This document shows positions 14,726-37,225 of a DNA stretch of 64,000 nt, one piece after another. The stretch comes from Strigamia acuminata (lineage: Eukaryota > Arthropoda > Chilopoda > Geophilomorpha > Linotaeniidae), in contig OX442321.1 in the NCBI GenBank assembly GCA_949358305.1, forward strand, positions 124,001-188,000, given 5' to 3'. The stretch's first letter is position 1. Each line of letters opens with the position of its first letter. A program made the position numbers and the translations under genes. A model generated the notes under the pieces. It made no database searches. It was given only the letters and a program-made list of their open reading frames with translations, and was not told the origin of the DNA.

Positions 14726-17562
14726 ACGAATAACACGTTAAAAAGTAAAATATAATTCAACTTACGCCTTTAAGTTGCGTCGCACTTGTTCGTACGTCAA
14801 ATACTGATCGTCGCTGTCGCTCAAGCTGCGAAGCAAAGTGGCCAGATCGTAAATACGATCGTGTTTACCGAATTTGCGCAACACGTTAGTCAAACACTGA
14901 GAAAACGAAAGGAAATTAACCGTGACGTGCTGTCCCGTCCGTATCATTTCATTGACCCACTCTTTTTAGAAAATCGCCGAGTTCCACTTGGCTGGCTTCG
15001 TGCGACAGCTCTCCCTTCACTTCCGAATAAGTGTCGTTAATAATCGCCAAAAACATGTTCTGAATTCAACGAGAAATAAAAACAATAAAAACTTCAAACT
15101 GCAAAAATCATAATAATAATAATAATAAATACCAATAATACGAAATAAACGAAAAAAACGTATGTTATGAAAAAAATGGGACCCAACAAACGATTCGCGT
15201 GTTGAATGTCCAAAAAATTGAAATCACCGAGAATGGTGCGCAGAAGCGTAAAACTGTAAAAGGCGACGAGCAAAAATGTAACGGAAACGATCGTCGCAGC
15301 TTAGCTTGCAAAACTCACGAAGCATTGAAGAGGGAACTGAAAGTCTCGATCTGCGTGCCGAAAAGAAGATAACCGAGCTGTGCGTAGGCGAAAAACACGA
15401 TGAAGAACATGACCGCAAATCCTCCGACATCTTTCGAAGACTGAAACATCAAATCAATTAAAATTAAAACTAAAACATTAACAAACAAATAAATAAACAA
15501 ACAAACCCGACGCAAGGTCGACGACAGCTGAGTCATGGTTCGGTTGAAACTTATGTATTTGAAAATCTGAAAGAAATATTACGAGAAATAAAAGGAATCG
15601 AAAAAGAAAAATGAAATAAATCACTTTGATCCACGAAACAAAAACGGTGAGCGCGAGCACGTTGTTGTTCTGCAACTGCCAGAATCCGAGCAAATCGAAG
15701 TCGGGGAACTGCTTGGGATTTGCCAACAGATCGCCGAGAACGCTGTTCACCGCCAGCGTCCTGTAAGCGCTGAAACCGATGTAAATGAGCGACAGCTGCA
15801 AAGCAAACGCACATTACGAGTCGTAACTCAACGAGTCGGAACATTACGAGTGAGAACTCAACCATAATCGAAGTGAGATCGACGTAAGTCCATAGTTGTT
15901 TGAAATATTTGCATCCCATTCGTATCAACTGAAACAAAGCCAAACAAACGCCTTCCGTTTTAGCGTTTTACCCTTTTACCCTTTTAACTGGCTTCTCTCT
16001 CTCTCACCTCCACCAATTCCTCGATGATATAATAGACGAGGAAAACACAGAACATGATCTCGCAGCCGAGGACGAAGTAATCGAAATGGTCAATGTAGCG
16101 GATCAAACGAACCGTTCTCAAACTGGACGAGGGGATCACGCCTCCTGTCGGCGGCATTTCCATCACCAATCTCAAATCAAAACATCATCAAATCAAAATC
16201 AAAACATCATCAAATCAAAATCAAAACATCATCAAATCAAAACATCATCAAATCAAAATCAAAACATCATCAAATCAAAATCAAATCAAATCAAATCAAA
16301 TCAAAGTGGAGAGAGAGACTCACTTGACGATGCAAAACAGATTGATGTTCGCGTTGTAAACGGTAAAATCAAGAAACAAAACCCTCGTTCCCCTCTGCAG
16401 CCACGATTTCTTTTTCAACATTTCGACGATCTTTATGTTTCTCTCCAGCGAGTCTCCGAGCAAATCCTGAACCGCTCCTCCGCCGCTGTAAGTAGCCAGG
16501 TTTCCGAAATATATCATGTTTTCCAATTCTTCCCCCGTCTGATAAATCCAACTGAAAAACGATCCATTTAAAAAATTTAAAATAATAAAAAGAAAAGAAA
16601 GGGGCCGTCCATAAATTACGTAACGCTCCAAGTGGGGGGGAGAAGGTTTCATAGTTTGTTACGGGTCATTAGTAAGGGAGAGGGAGGGTTCTCAATAATG
16701 TTTTAAAATTGAAAATATACGCAGTTTTGAGACTGATTTTTGAAAATTTTCGGGGAGTGATTTCAGTTTTATTATGTAATTAGGGGGGTGGGGGTTTGGG
16801 AATTTGTTACGGCCTTGTTACAGAGGGGGGGAAGGAGTCTAAAATGCCAAAAATTGGCGTTACGTATTTTATGGACGGCCCCAAAAGAAAGGAAAAGAAA
16901 AGAATACGCTTCTGCTTGGGTAGGATCGTCGGGGTCGCCGCCCGTGCTGTTGTCTCTAAACGGCAGCTCGTCCTCGGCGCTCGGTGAATAAACGTCGTAG
17001 CAAACGTTGATGGCGTTTTTAAAATCGTCCGCCACTTCGCACGAATCGTTTTTCACTCGGATTTGTCTCAGTCTCGGATAACCCAACAGTTTATTTTCGT
17101 ACAAAACGTAGCGTCCGGTCGGATCCACATTTCGTCCGACGTCCATCGAACTGTTAAACAAATTCACGATGGCAACGTTCTCCAAATACTAATCATAATC
17201 AAGTAAAAATCAACAACATTAATCTATGGTAGATTAATTCTCTCTCTCGGGATTCATTACGTTCCAAATGTCCTCGTGGGTGACGATATCTTTGTAAGTT
17301 TTCTCATCGCTCGATTTATCGATGAACGTATCAGAAATCACTTTGGTCATGTAGTACATATCGGAATTGGTCATCCCAAAAGTTACTAAAAATAAGTTAG
17401 CGTAAGCTACTAAAAAATTAATTCTTAATTGGAAAATCAATGCGTACTTACGCACGCACAACACGCTGATGTACAGAATGTAAACGATTAATTCTCTTAT
17501 GGTGGTTTTAATGTAGGCTTCTCTGTTCGACGTGCCCGACGTTTGACCGGTACCCCATATGG
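14051..17562 (-). CDS. PKD2: Polycystin-2 (TRPP) cation channel, 5' end unresolved
   Basis: Fifteen exons were traced: 17452-17562, 17261-17385, 16908-17188, 16324-16551, 16008-16170, 15863-15928, 15625-15795, 15507-15566, 15319-15440, 15133-15253, 14961-15059, 14766-14896, 14433-14657, 14226-14373, 14051-14155. They give 717 residues in one frame. The start matches the S1 region ([14 protein letters not shown]). The large extracellular TOP domain follows, with conserved [20 protein letters not shown]. Then come S2-S6, the pore exon with [12 protein letters not shown], and S6 [14 protein letters not shown]. The cytosolic tail has an EF-hand ([12 protein letters not shown]), a coiled coil ([17 protein letters not shown]) and the C-terminal acidic [12 protein letters not shown] region. 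PKD2 is a ciliary and ER cation channel. The upstream exon must end in phase 1; a candidate is listed separately. Confidence 0.95.
14660..14726. repeat. AATA simple repeat in a PKD2 intron
   Basis: About 17 uninterrupted AATA units fill most of the intron before the EF-hand exon. Confidence 0.95.
16172..16304. repeat. Tandem repeat of CAAATCAAAACATCAT type in a PKD2 intron
   Basis: Several near-perfect copies of a roughly 14-22 nt unit make up the intron between the exons at 16324-16551 and 16008-16170. Confidence 0.9.
16601..16882. mobile_element. MITE of 282 bp with 26-bp terminal inverted repeats
   Basis: The left end starts GGGGCCGTCCATAAATTACG and continues TAACGC. The right end is its inverted complement with one mismatch in 26. 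Both ends are flanked by the same 8 bp, AAAAGAAA (16593-16600 and 16883-16890), as expected for a target-site duplication. There is no transposase ORF. It sits inside a PKD2 intron. An 8-bp duplication would fit hAT-like transposition, but the flank is low-complexity, so the superfamily is open. Confidence 0.85.
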
Positions 17563-17664
17563 CTGCATAAAAAAATAATTGATTAAATTAATTCAATTTA
17601 AAAAAAAAAAAATCCATTTCTCGTTCGTCGTCAGTCGTCACCAAACAAACACGAAGACAAACAC

Positions 17665-17761
17665 CCGGTCGACGACTCCTCTTTCTGATTCTCCGGGCGA
17701 ACGAACTCGGACTGAAGGCGGTGATGAAGATCGACGGGAATGTCAACTCGCGCCGAGACAT
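17665..17761 (-). CDS. Candidate first coding exon of polycystin-2
   Basis: An ATG at 17761 opens 32 codons and one extra base, followed by GTGTTT as a possible donor. This leaves exactly the phase needed by the exon at 17452-17562 and would give a 750-residue protein. The peptide (starting MSRRELTFPSIF, ending RRIRKRSRRP) has no recognised similarity to the PKD2 N terminus, which is poorly conserved anyway. The donor is weak, so an undetected exon further upstream remains possible. Confidence 0.35.
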
Positions 17762-19149
17762 CTCGCCTTGCTCGTTGTTTGCCTTCCATGTTTCGCACGA
17801 ATCAAAGCAGCAAAGCGCCACTCGCATCTCATTTGGCCCGCTAATTGCTCGTAATTGCATGGCAGCGCGACGAAAACAAACAAGTTGAGGAAGCGACACG
17901 GTCGTAAATGGCGCGCCGTTAGTTAGCAAACACCCCGCTCGGGGTCGCGTTTCTCCGGTCCGGACGTCACCGATTTTCCCCCCAATGTATTTAACTACCA
18001 ATTAATTTTATACCTTTTTATCAAATGAGTGAATCGACTATTAGGCGATTATTTACACAAACACTTATTAGACGATCGGATTAACAAATAAGCCAAAGTA
18101 AAAATTAGCGATTTTCAATAAATTAAAATTAATTAATTCAATTCAATTCAAGGAATTATTGTCAATCAAAACTTGATCTTTTGTCTTTGAAATGTACAGA
18201 AATTTTCAGTTTTACCGAGGAAAACGAATTAACATTCTAGATAAGTAAACTCCCAATTAATATTTTCAAAAATAAATTGTACACAGAAATTGTTCCAACT
18301 CTAAAAACAAAAAAAAATAAAATAAAATGATAATAAAAAAAAATTAAAAAAATGTTGACAGTCGAGTTTTGTTTCAGAAATGACATTTAATTAAATTTTA
18401 ATAAATCTTCAAATTTACTAAAATTAACATTTATTTTTTAAAAAAAAAAATTAAGAAAAAAAAAAAAAAACTGTTTTAAATAAATTTCCCCAATTTCTAC
18501 ATATATCTCCACTTTTTTTTAATTAAATTATAATATTATTGTTGCTAGTAGTTGGTTTCGTTATACCCAATTATCAAAAAACGGGAAGTTTCATGTACAG
18601 AAAGTTTAGATTCTTCCTTCCCTCACAGAACATCAAAACACTTGTACAAAAAATTAAATTTCAATCGTACTACCAAAAGAGAAGGCAAATATTTGATTAA
18701 ACACGAATAAATTTTAGGTTCAAGCATACACTTTTCTTATTTTGGAATTTTTTTTTTCTTTCTTTTTCTCCGCCTAAAACCAATAAAGTTAAAAAAAATC
18801 ATCAAAAAAATCGAACAAATCAAAAAGCAAACAAAAAACGAGACCTCCAATTACATCAGCCAAGTTTACACTAGTCCGGAACAAAAATCAGAACGAGAAA
18901 AAGAAAACATCGTTTAACCAGACCCTTTGCGATGACACGCCGGTCCCTCTACAAAATGCGACATGATTGAAAGGGACAGAAAATCAAAACGAAAAAGATA
19001 AAGATAAAGATAAAGAAAAGAAAAGAAAAACAAACGAACAAAAAAAGGAGTAATAGAGAGAGGGAAGGAAGGAAACAAAAGGGGAGGTAACAAGATTTGC
19101 AAAAAAGATGTGTGCCTCGACGACGACGCTAATTGGCTCGGCATGTTCA
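17762..19149. other. Region between polycystin-2 and the UBE2D gene
   Basis: The first 250 bp are less A/T-rich and may be the polycystin-2 5' region. From about 18000 to 18900 the sequence is strongly A/T-rich with homopolymer runs and looks like the long 3' UTR of the UBE2D gene, which is read on the minus strand. No coding exon was found. Confidence 0.5.
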
Positions 19150-20239
<1,090 letters not shown>

Positions 20240-20941
20240 GTTTTACTGTAAACGGTGAGTGAAACCACTGATTTCTCGTCAACTTGCGACGCAGAATTAA
20301 CAAGCCCTCAACCCAGTTGAGTAATTCAAGATGGCTGATCTAAGAGACGATGACGCGCAGTGATACATTATTGACTGACGTCATCGGGCCCCGTTACTTC
20401 GATTCCGTCCCACCTAATTGCGACATTTTGCGATTACTCGGAAAGAAACTTTTCGTTCTTTCGCCAAAAACCCGTCAGCATTTTACGTTGATTTAAAACC
20501 GTTCTGAATACGATTCGTTTATATATTTATTTTTGGTATTTTTTTTTCCTTTTTTCTTTTTTCTTTTACTGGCGTTTCCGTATTGGTGATGAGGTCGTCT
20601 CGACGAGTTTCCGGAATGTTACGTTCTTTTCCAAGAAAACAATTTTTTGCCGAAATACGTTCGGATATTTTAGCTTCGTTATAATATACGAATTTGAAAC
20701 GACGATATATTTTCTACAAAAAACGCAAAATCACTCGTCATGACGTCATCATTTATCGCCAAATTAGCATCGAAACGGAACTCACCGTGCGCCACCAGAT
20801 GTCGCCGGATTCAAAATGGAAACTGTGATTTCCGGTTTTAGTAGTTATCTCAGTCATCTGCGCTTCCCGACAAGCATGAGTGGCACAAAAAGCTTATCGA
20901 GTAATATTGATCGCGTGCATTAATCAGGCGAGCGGACAAAG
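20240..20941. promoter_or_regulatory. Bidirectional promoter between UBE2D and the CDGSH gene
   Basis: The 700-bp gap lies between two divergent start codons. An AAGATGGC (YY1-like) site is at 20328-20335, a TGACGTCA palindrome near 20377, and CACCAGATGTCGCC at 20793-20806. A nearly identical copy of the last motif occurs near 40643 upstream of another gene. A bidirectional promoter is inferred from the layout. Confidence 0.55.
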
Positions 20942-21310
20942 ATGAGTTTTGATTTAATTTCAGCTCAAGAATGGCTGGCGGTTATCGGCACGGCGGGCAC
21001 CCTCAGCCTAGCCGCTTGTTGGACCTACTGCAAATTGTTCAGGTCGCCCGGACGAATTAATCCGAGCATTCAGAAAGATTCGCCCAAAGTCGTCCATGGT
21101 TTCGACATCGAGGACCTCGGCGACAGTACCGCGTTTTGTCGGTGCTGGCGCTCTGCCAAGGTGCAGCATCTAATCTAATTATTATTTTTTAAATTTAAAT
21201 GTTGATTTTTAATCTTTTAGTTTCCTTATTGCGACGGTTCGCACACCCAGCACAACTGCAAAACTGGAGACAACGTGGGCCCGGTGATTGTCAAGAAGAA
21301 GGGCAAATAA
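20942..21310 (+). CDS. CISD1: CDGSH iron-sulfur domain protein (mitoNEET/CISD1-2 type), 102 aa
   Basis: Two exons, 20942-21160 and 21221-21310. An N-terminal membrane anchor (about residues 12-33, VIGTAGTLSLAACW) is followed by a linker and the CDGSH domain. The iron-sulfur ligands are Cys66, Cys68, Cys77 and His81 in FCRCWRSAKFPYCDGSH, which gives the exact 3Cys-1His spacing of mitoNEET. Such proteins are homodimers on the outer mitochondrial membrane or ER and bind a redox-active 2Fe-2S cluster. The C-terminal VKKKGK tail is normal. CISD1 and CISD2 cannot be told apart reliably here, so the symbol is provisional. The intron splits the domain between Lys73 and Phe74. Confidence 0.93.
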
Positions 21311-22582
21311 GTGGCAAATCCGTCGCCGAAAATACGACTTTATTGTGTTTATTAATTAGTTAATTAAAATGGCGGTTGTTTAAAATCATGTGTAGTGGTT
21401 TCCAGCTCACTTGTCAATTAAAATATTTGAAATGACGTAATCGCTTCATTTTAGGTCAACTGTTTTATTTTTATTGCTTTTTAAGTCAAAAGATTTTACT
21501 CGATATTTACAGGATGCAATTCAAGAACTATAAGAATAATAGTAATCATAATCATAATCGTATCTTCTTTGTTTGCATGAATAATTAGTGAAATTGATCG
21601 TCAAAAAAAGAAGCTAAAATGATCATTTTGCAGAAGACTGTTGCCAACATTTGGTCAGTTTTCCATTTGGTATATTTAAAAGGGGGTGGGGGTGTGTGTT
21701 GGGGTTGACTCGCAACCCCGGATTGATTAATTCGTTAATTAATGTAGAAATTGACCTGCACAATTGCAGCAACTCGTTTACAAAGGTGGTAATAAGTTAT
21801 TATTAATCTAGAGGAAATCACTCATCATCTAGCAGATTAAAAGTTTTTAGTAACAAGTGTAGTTTTAAAAAAAATTATACTTGAAGAAATTCTATACAAG
21901 TGACTAGCGTTAGAATAACTCCCTCGTGATTGTATCGGGTTTTAAAATTGCGATTAAATGACTAGAATTTGAGAGAAAAAACACCTTTTTTTCCCCCTCA
22001 AGCTGAATAATTAATTACTCAGTTTAACAAGTAAGTACTGCATTATTATCACCAAAACAAACCTTAAATTCGTAAAATTAAAAATTGAAAATTAAAAATT
22101 ATAAATTGAAAATTGAAAATTAAAATTACAAATTGAAAATTAATTGAAAATTAAATGAAATTCAAACAAAAGCGCCGCTTGTTATTATATTATATTAATT
22201 GATATTTTTGGTTTTTTTTCATCGTTTTTCTGGTATTCCACGTCTCATCTCGAGTTGATATATCTATCACAAAAGCCGTTTCCAAAAAGGAGTTAGGGGT
22301 CGGGTAGACGTTGCCGTCTTGCGTTTGCTGGTGGCATCCACAGTCAACTTTCGCAGATTTCTATATTTTTTAATTTGGTACGCGTCGGTATTTAGAGCGC
22401 CTTGCGCTCGCTTTGATATCACAGATGACGATGGTGAATTGATGATGGCGATGGTGGTGGTGGTTATGACAATGATGGCCCTTGTGCAATCGACAAACAT
22501 TTTTTTTGTTGTTAAAAAGTGGTGTGAGATTGCGTCATATTAACGAGTATGGCCCGTCCGTCAAGGCGCTACACACAAGTAG
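21311..22582. other. Convergent 3' region between the CDGSH gene and slowpoke
   Basis: This is A/T-rich sequence with no exon that could be supported. It should contain the 3' UTRs of both genes, which are read toward each other. Confidence 0.6.
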
Positions 22583-33037
<10,455 letters not shown>

Positions 33038-34729
33038 CGCGCCCTCCTCGAACTGGACCGTCAAAAAATCGTCCTGTCGAAATCGAAATACGAGTCGACC
33101 ATTCTGGGCGAAGAAGGCGAACGTGAGGGGAAAACATCCGGGAGCGACATGCCTGCCTTTTATTAGGCCTCTGTTTAAGTGGTCATGTCGGAACTAGCGA
33201 TCGACATCATGCGGCAACGGCCATCCGAATCGAGACCGAGCGAGACCAGACGCGACGCGACGCGAGGCGAGGCGCCACCCAATGCAGATGCAGCTCTGCT
33301 CACTCTCTCTCAACAACTCTCTCTCTCTCTATCTCTCAATCCTACTCTCTCCCTCTCTCCTACTCTCGGCCCCTCACTTCCAATTCCCGCCGCCGGGCCG
33401 CGCCCCCCTACAATCCCGAGCGAGCGAATCCTGTCGCAATCAATCGCACGCTGTTTATGGCCTTGTATGGTCTGGTTTAATGTCCGCTCCGCACCGCACT
33501 TCCTCTATCCCACCCCACCCCCCTGCTACCATTCATCCAATTATCTATTATTACTTCTTCTCCCGGGTTCCTGCTTCTCCTCCCGCCCCTGCAATGCCCA
33601 AATCACAACAACCTGCTCTTAGGTACACATGGAGCAGATTTGTTTTTCAAAAATTAAAAGCAGCGTGCGCCAATCGTAAAACAAACAAACCAAACAAACA
33701 AACAAACAAATAAACAAACCAGCCTGCCAGCCAACCCAAGATAAGCGAAAGCGACCAATATTCCCACTTCACTTGACACGCGAACGCTTTTTTATTCTTT
33801 TTATTTTTTTTATTTTCTTTTTATTTTCTTGTTTTTCTTGTTGTTTTCTTGTGATTGGCACTTCCACTCCGTGGTCGCTATCACGGCGCATCTCTAACAT
33901 TAATGCATTAATAATAAATAAATAGAAATAAATAAATAAGCAAACTCGTTTGTTTCTACGCCGTTTCGAGAACCGCTATCATTAAGCCAAATCGCAGCTG
34001 GACAGCGGCCGCCAATTACAAGTAATCGCTGTTTACGAAAACGTTCGCCGGAAATCGCTTTTCTAATTCGCCACACGTTTTATCGCTTCGGAACAACGCC
34101 CAACTAGAACAACGCGTTGTTTACTCCGAATTTCGTTCTTGCGCTGGTTGGAGAAGATCAACCATCATCCATCACGATCCAAGGATCCACCCCCCTCTCT
34201 CTCTCTCTTTCGAACATCAAACCCCCTTCAATCGCAATAAAAAGAGATATATATATTTTCTTAATTGTCAAATTTTTACTTTTCTGGTGTTTAACTACAA
34301 ATCAATTATTACTCGTCAAGATGTAGCCAACTGCTGCTGCTGGGCTATTTCGCAGTAATTACTGAAAGTCGGCAAAGCAATTTCTTTTAACTTTCATTTA
34401 AGCTTCTCTTCTGAAATCCCATTTCAAATTGCATCATTCGTTCGTGCTGAAATAATAATAATAAAAATTAATTATAACGTCTTCAAGCAAACAAGCTTTT
34501 CTGCACATTCTATGGCTCTCTGGATGTGGATGGATGGGGGTTAGCGCGTACACATTAAACGAAACGGCCTCATTTATTTAATCCATACATGTTTTACGAA
34601 ATACGAAAACAATGGATGAAAAGAAAAACAAGGTCACGCGGGTATTGAAAACCCGATGTATCGATAAATGAATAAATGAATCAATAAATCATTAGACGCC
34701 GCAGCCGCAGCCGCAGCCACGATATCGAC
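33038..34729. promoter_or_regulatory. Divergent 5' region between slowpoke and the first GMC gene
   Basis: No coding exon could be supported beyond the slowpoke start, though the frame stays open for a short distance upstream of 33037. The region contains a CT-rich microsatellite near 33295-33365 and A/T-rich runs near 33780-33830. Promoters of both genes are expected here. Confidence 0.5.
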
Positions 34730-37065
34730 ATGTTCCATCATTATCATCTCCTCCTCATCCTATGGTCACCAATCGTCGGTTTCGCTTACGTCGACTTTCT
34801 CGACGACACCATCTACCATTATGTGATCGGTAAAGTAGACAACAAAAAAACTTCTCTTCTCTCAAACTTGATCAATTTACAATAGTGGGGGCTGGGACAT
34901 CCGGCGCGGTGATCGCCGCGCGACTCTCAGAGGATCCTGCCACCGAAGTGCTACTCCTAGAGGCCGGCGACAAGCCTTTGCCCGCGTCCGAGATACCCCT
35001 CACTTCGTACAAGGTGCTCGGTTCCAAGATGGACTGGAACATGGTGTCGGCGCCGCAAAGACATTGCTGCTCCGCCTTCCGTGACAACGTGAGCACTTCT
35101 ATTCTATTCTATTCTATTCTATTCTATTCTATTCTTTCTTTTAACAAGATTATTCCCATCCATTCTGGAAAAGCGATCGGAGGAACGAGTTCCCTCAATT
35201 TCATGACGTACGCCAAGGGAAATAAAATGGATTTCGACAATTGGCAGCAAGACGGCTGGTCCCACCAACTAGTCTCGCCTTACTTTGCCAAACTCGAAGA
35301 TTATCAAATCCCGCACGACGAACAAGAAGGTGAATCAATTAAAAACATTTTCAACACATTTTCAAACTTCTAACGCTTTAACGCAGCGCCTTACCACGCT
35401 CGAGGGGGCCCCTTCACCGTCTCCGAGCCGTACGTCAAGAGCACGGCTGCCGATTTGTTCCTGGAGGCCGGCCACGAAATCGGACATCGATTGGTGGACT
35501 ACAACGGCAGAAGTCAAATCGGGTTCAGCTACCCGGCCGCGAGCATCAAGGATGGCGCCAGGATGGCAACGAGTCGCGCCTACTTGCAGGACGCCTACAA
35601 ACGGCCCAACTTGCACATTTCGCTCAATTCGTTCGTCACCAAAGTAAATTCAACCAAACTACAAATATGTACATTCAACCAAACTGACCGATGCTTAGAT
35701 CCACTTTGACCAAAATCTGACGGCGACCGGCGTCACCTACGACAAGAACTCGGCTTCGCTGCTGAGCGCGAGCGCCACGAGAGAAGTGATCGTTTGCGCG
35801 GGCGCCATCAATTCGCCAAAACTTCTCATGTTGTCGGGGATCGGTCCGAAAGAAAAACTCGAAGCTTTCGGGGTAAAACAATTTCTTCTTTTTTTTAAAA
35901 AAAATACAAAATAAAAATCAAGTTATTCGTTAGATACCCGTGCTGGTGAACGCGCCGGGAGTCGGGCGCAACCTGCACGATCACGTGAGCGTCATCGGTC
36001 AAACCTATCACCTCAATCAATCGGCGGCTCTCAAGCCGTCCACCTACGAGACCACCGAATACGAGCAGTTGTGGCGATCTTCCCGCACCGGTAAAAAATT
36101 CCCTTCAAAAAATTGCATTCCAAAAATTGCATTCCAAAAATTCAAAGGTCCCATGACGAATCCGATGGGCTTCGAAGGCGTGGCGTATCTGAGCAGTCGT
36201 CGCAACGCTCACCCCGAATGGCCGGACATACAGATCAAAATGAACTCCGCGAACATTTGGAAACTTTATCTCAACCACCTGAGGCTGGTGAGAAAAACAT
36301 TTGAAAACATACACGCATAATAATTTATCTCTTTTCTCTCTCTCGCGCAGTTTTGGAAACACGCTTTTCCCTCCGCGTTCGTCGACACCGTCACGTTTTT
36401 CCCGACGCTTCTCCGGCCCAAAAGTCGCGGCGAAATCAGCCTCCGAAGCGCCAACCCCAGCGATCCGCCCATCGTCAACCCCCGCTACTTGTCGCACCCC
36501 GACGACATCAAAACCTTGGGCGAGGGTACGTAGTGCAAAATTGCGCTTTTTAAAAGAGTCGAACCAAAAAAGAGTCGATTGAATTGCAGCCGTCGAGATA
36601 TCGCATCGTTTGGCCACGAGTCGCACGTTCCGCCGTTACGGGTCGCGGCGTTTCAACTTCGCAATATTTCCTCGTTGCGTTTACAAAATGCTCATCGCTT
36701 CCGAGTTCTACAAATGCCTCGCCACCGCAATGACCGTTGGCGGATACGGCTTGGCGGGCACGTGCAAAATGGGATCGGACCTAGATCGAGACAACATGGC
36801 CGTCGTCGACAACCGACTCAAGTAACTAATTGATTTTAATCAAATAAAATCAAATCCATTTCTAATCAAATTTATTTCTAATTCGAGGGTTCACGGGGTG
36901 AAGAACTTGCGAGTGGCGGACGCGTCCATCATGCCCGCGGTGGTTTCGTCCGAACCGGCCGCAACTTGCGCGATGATCGGCGAAAAAGCGGCGGATATGA
37001 TTAAACAAGATTGGCAAGCGTTGCGCAACGACTCCACTTTGTGTACATCCGTTTCGCCCGAATGA
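34730..37065 (+). CDS. Secreted GMC oxidoreductase (glucose-dehydrogenase-like), copy 1, 598 aa
   Basis: Ten exons: 34730-34829, 34886-35088, 35149-35329, 35387-35643, 35699-35872, 35934-36090, 36148-36287, 36351-36525, 36590-36821, 36888-37065. A signal peptide ([20 protein letters not shown]) precedes the FAD fold, which starts [19 protein letters not shown] signature 1 is seen as [18 protein letters not shown], signature 2 as [15 protein letters not shown], and the C-terminal FAD motif as [15 protein letters not shown] enzymes are flavoproteins that oxidise alcohols, sugars or steroids. The usual catalytic His before VGTCKMG is missing ([11 protein letters not shown]), and the second catalytic position lies in SSEPAAT, where Asn or His is expected. 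Activity may therefore be changed or lost, although the frame is intact. AATAAA lies at 37096-37101. Confidence 0.93.
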
Positions 37066-37225
37066 AACAAAACAAAACGAATTAATTACATACATAATAA
37101 ATTGCATTTCCGTTCTTAATACATCACCACTTCGATCGTATCAATAGCAAAGTCCTTCACTTTATCACTCTGTACATTTACAATTTGCCTAGTAAAATCA
37201 AACGCGAGTGTAGACTACACTCGCG

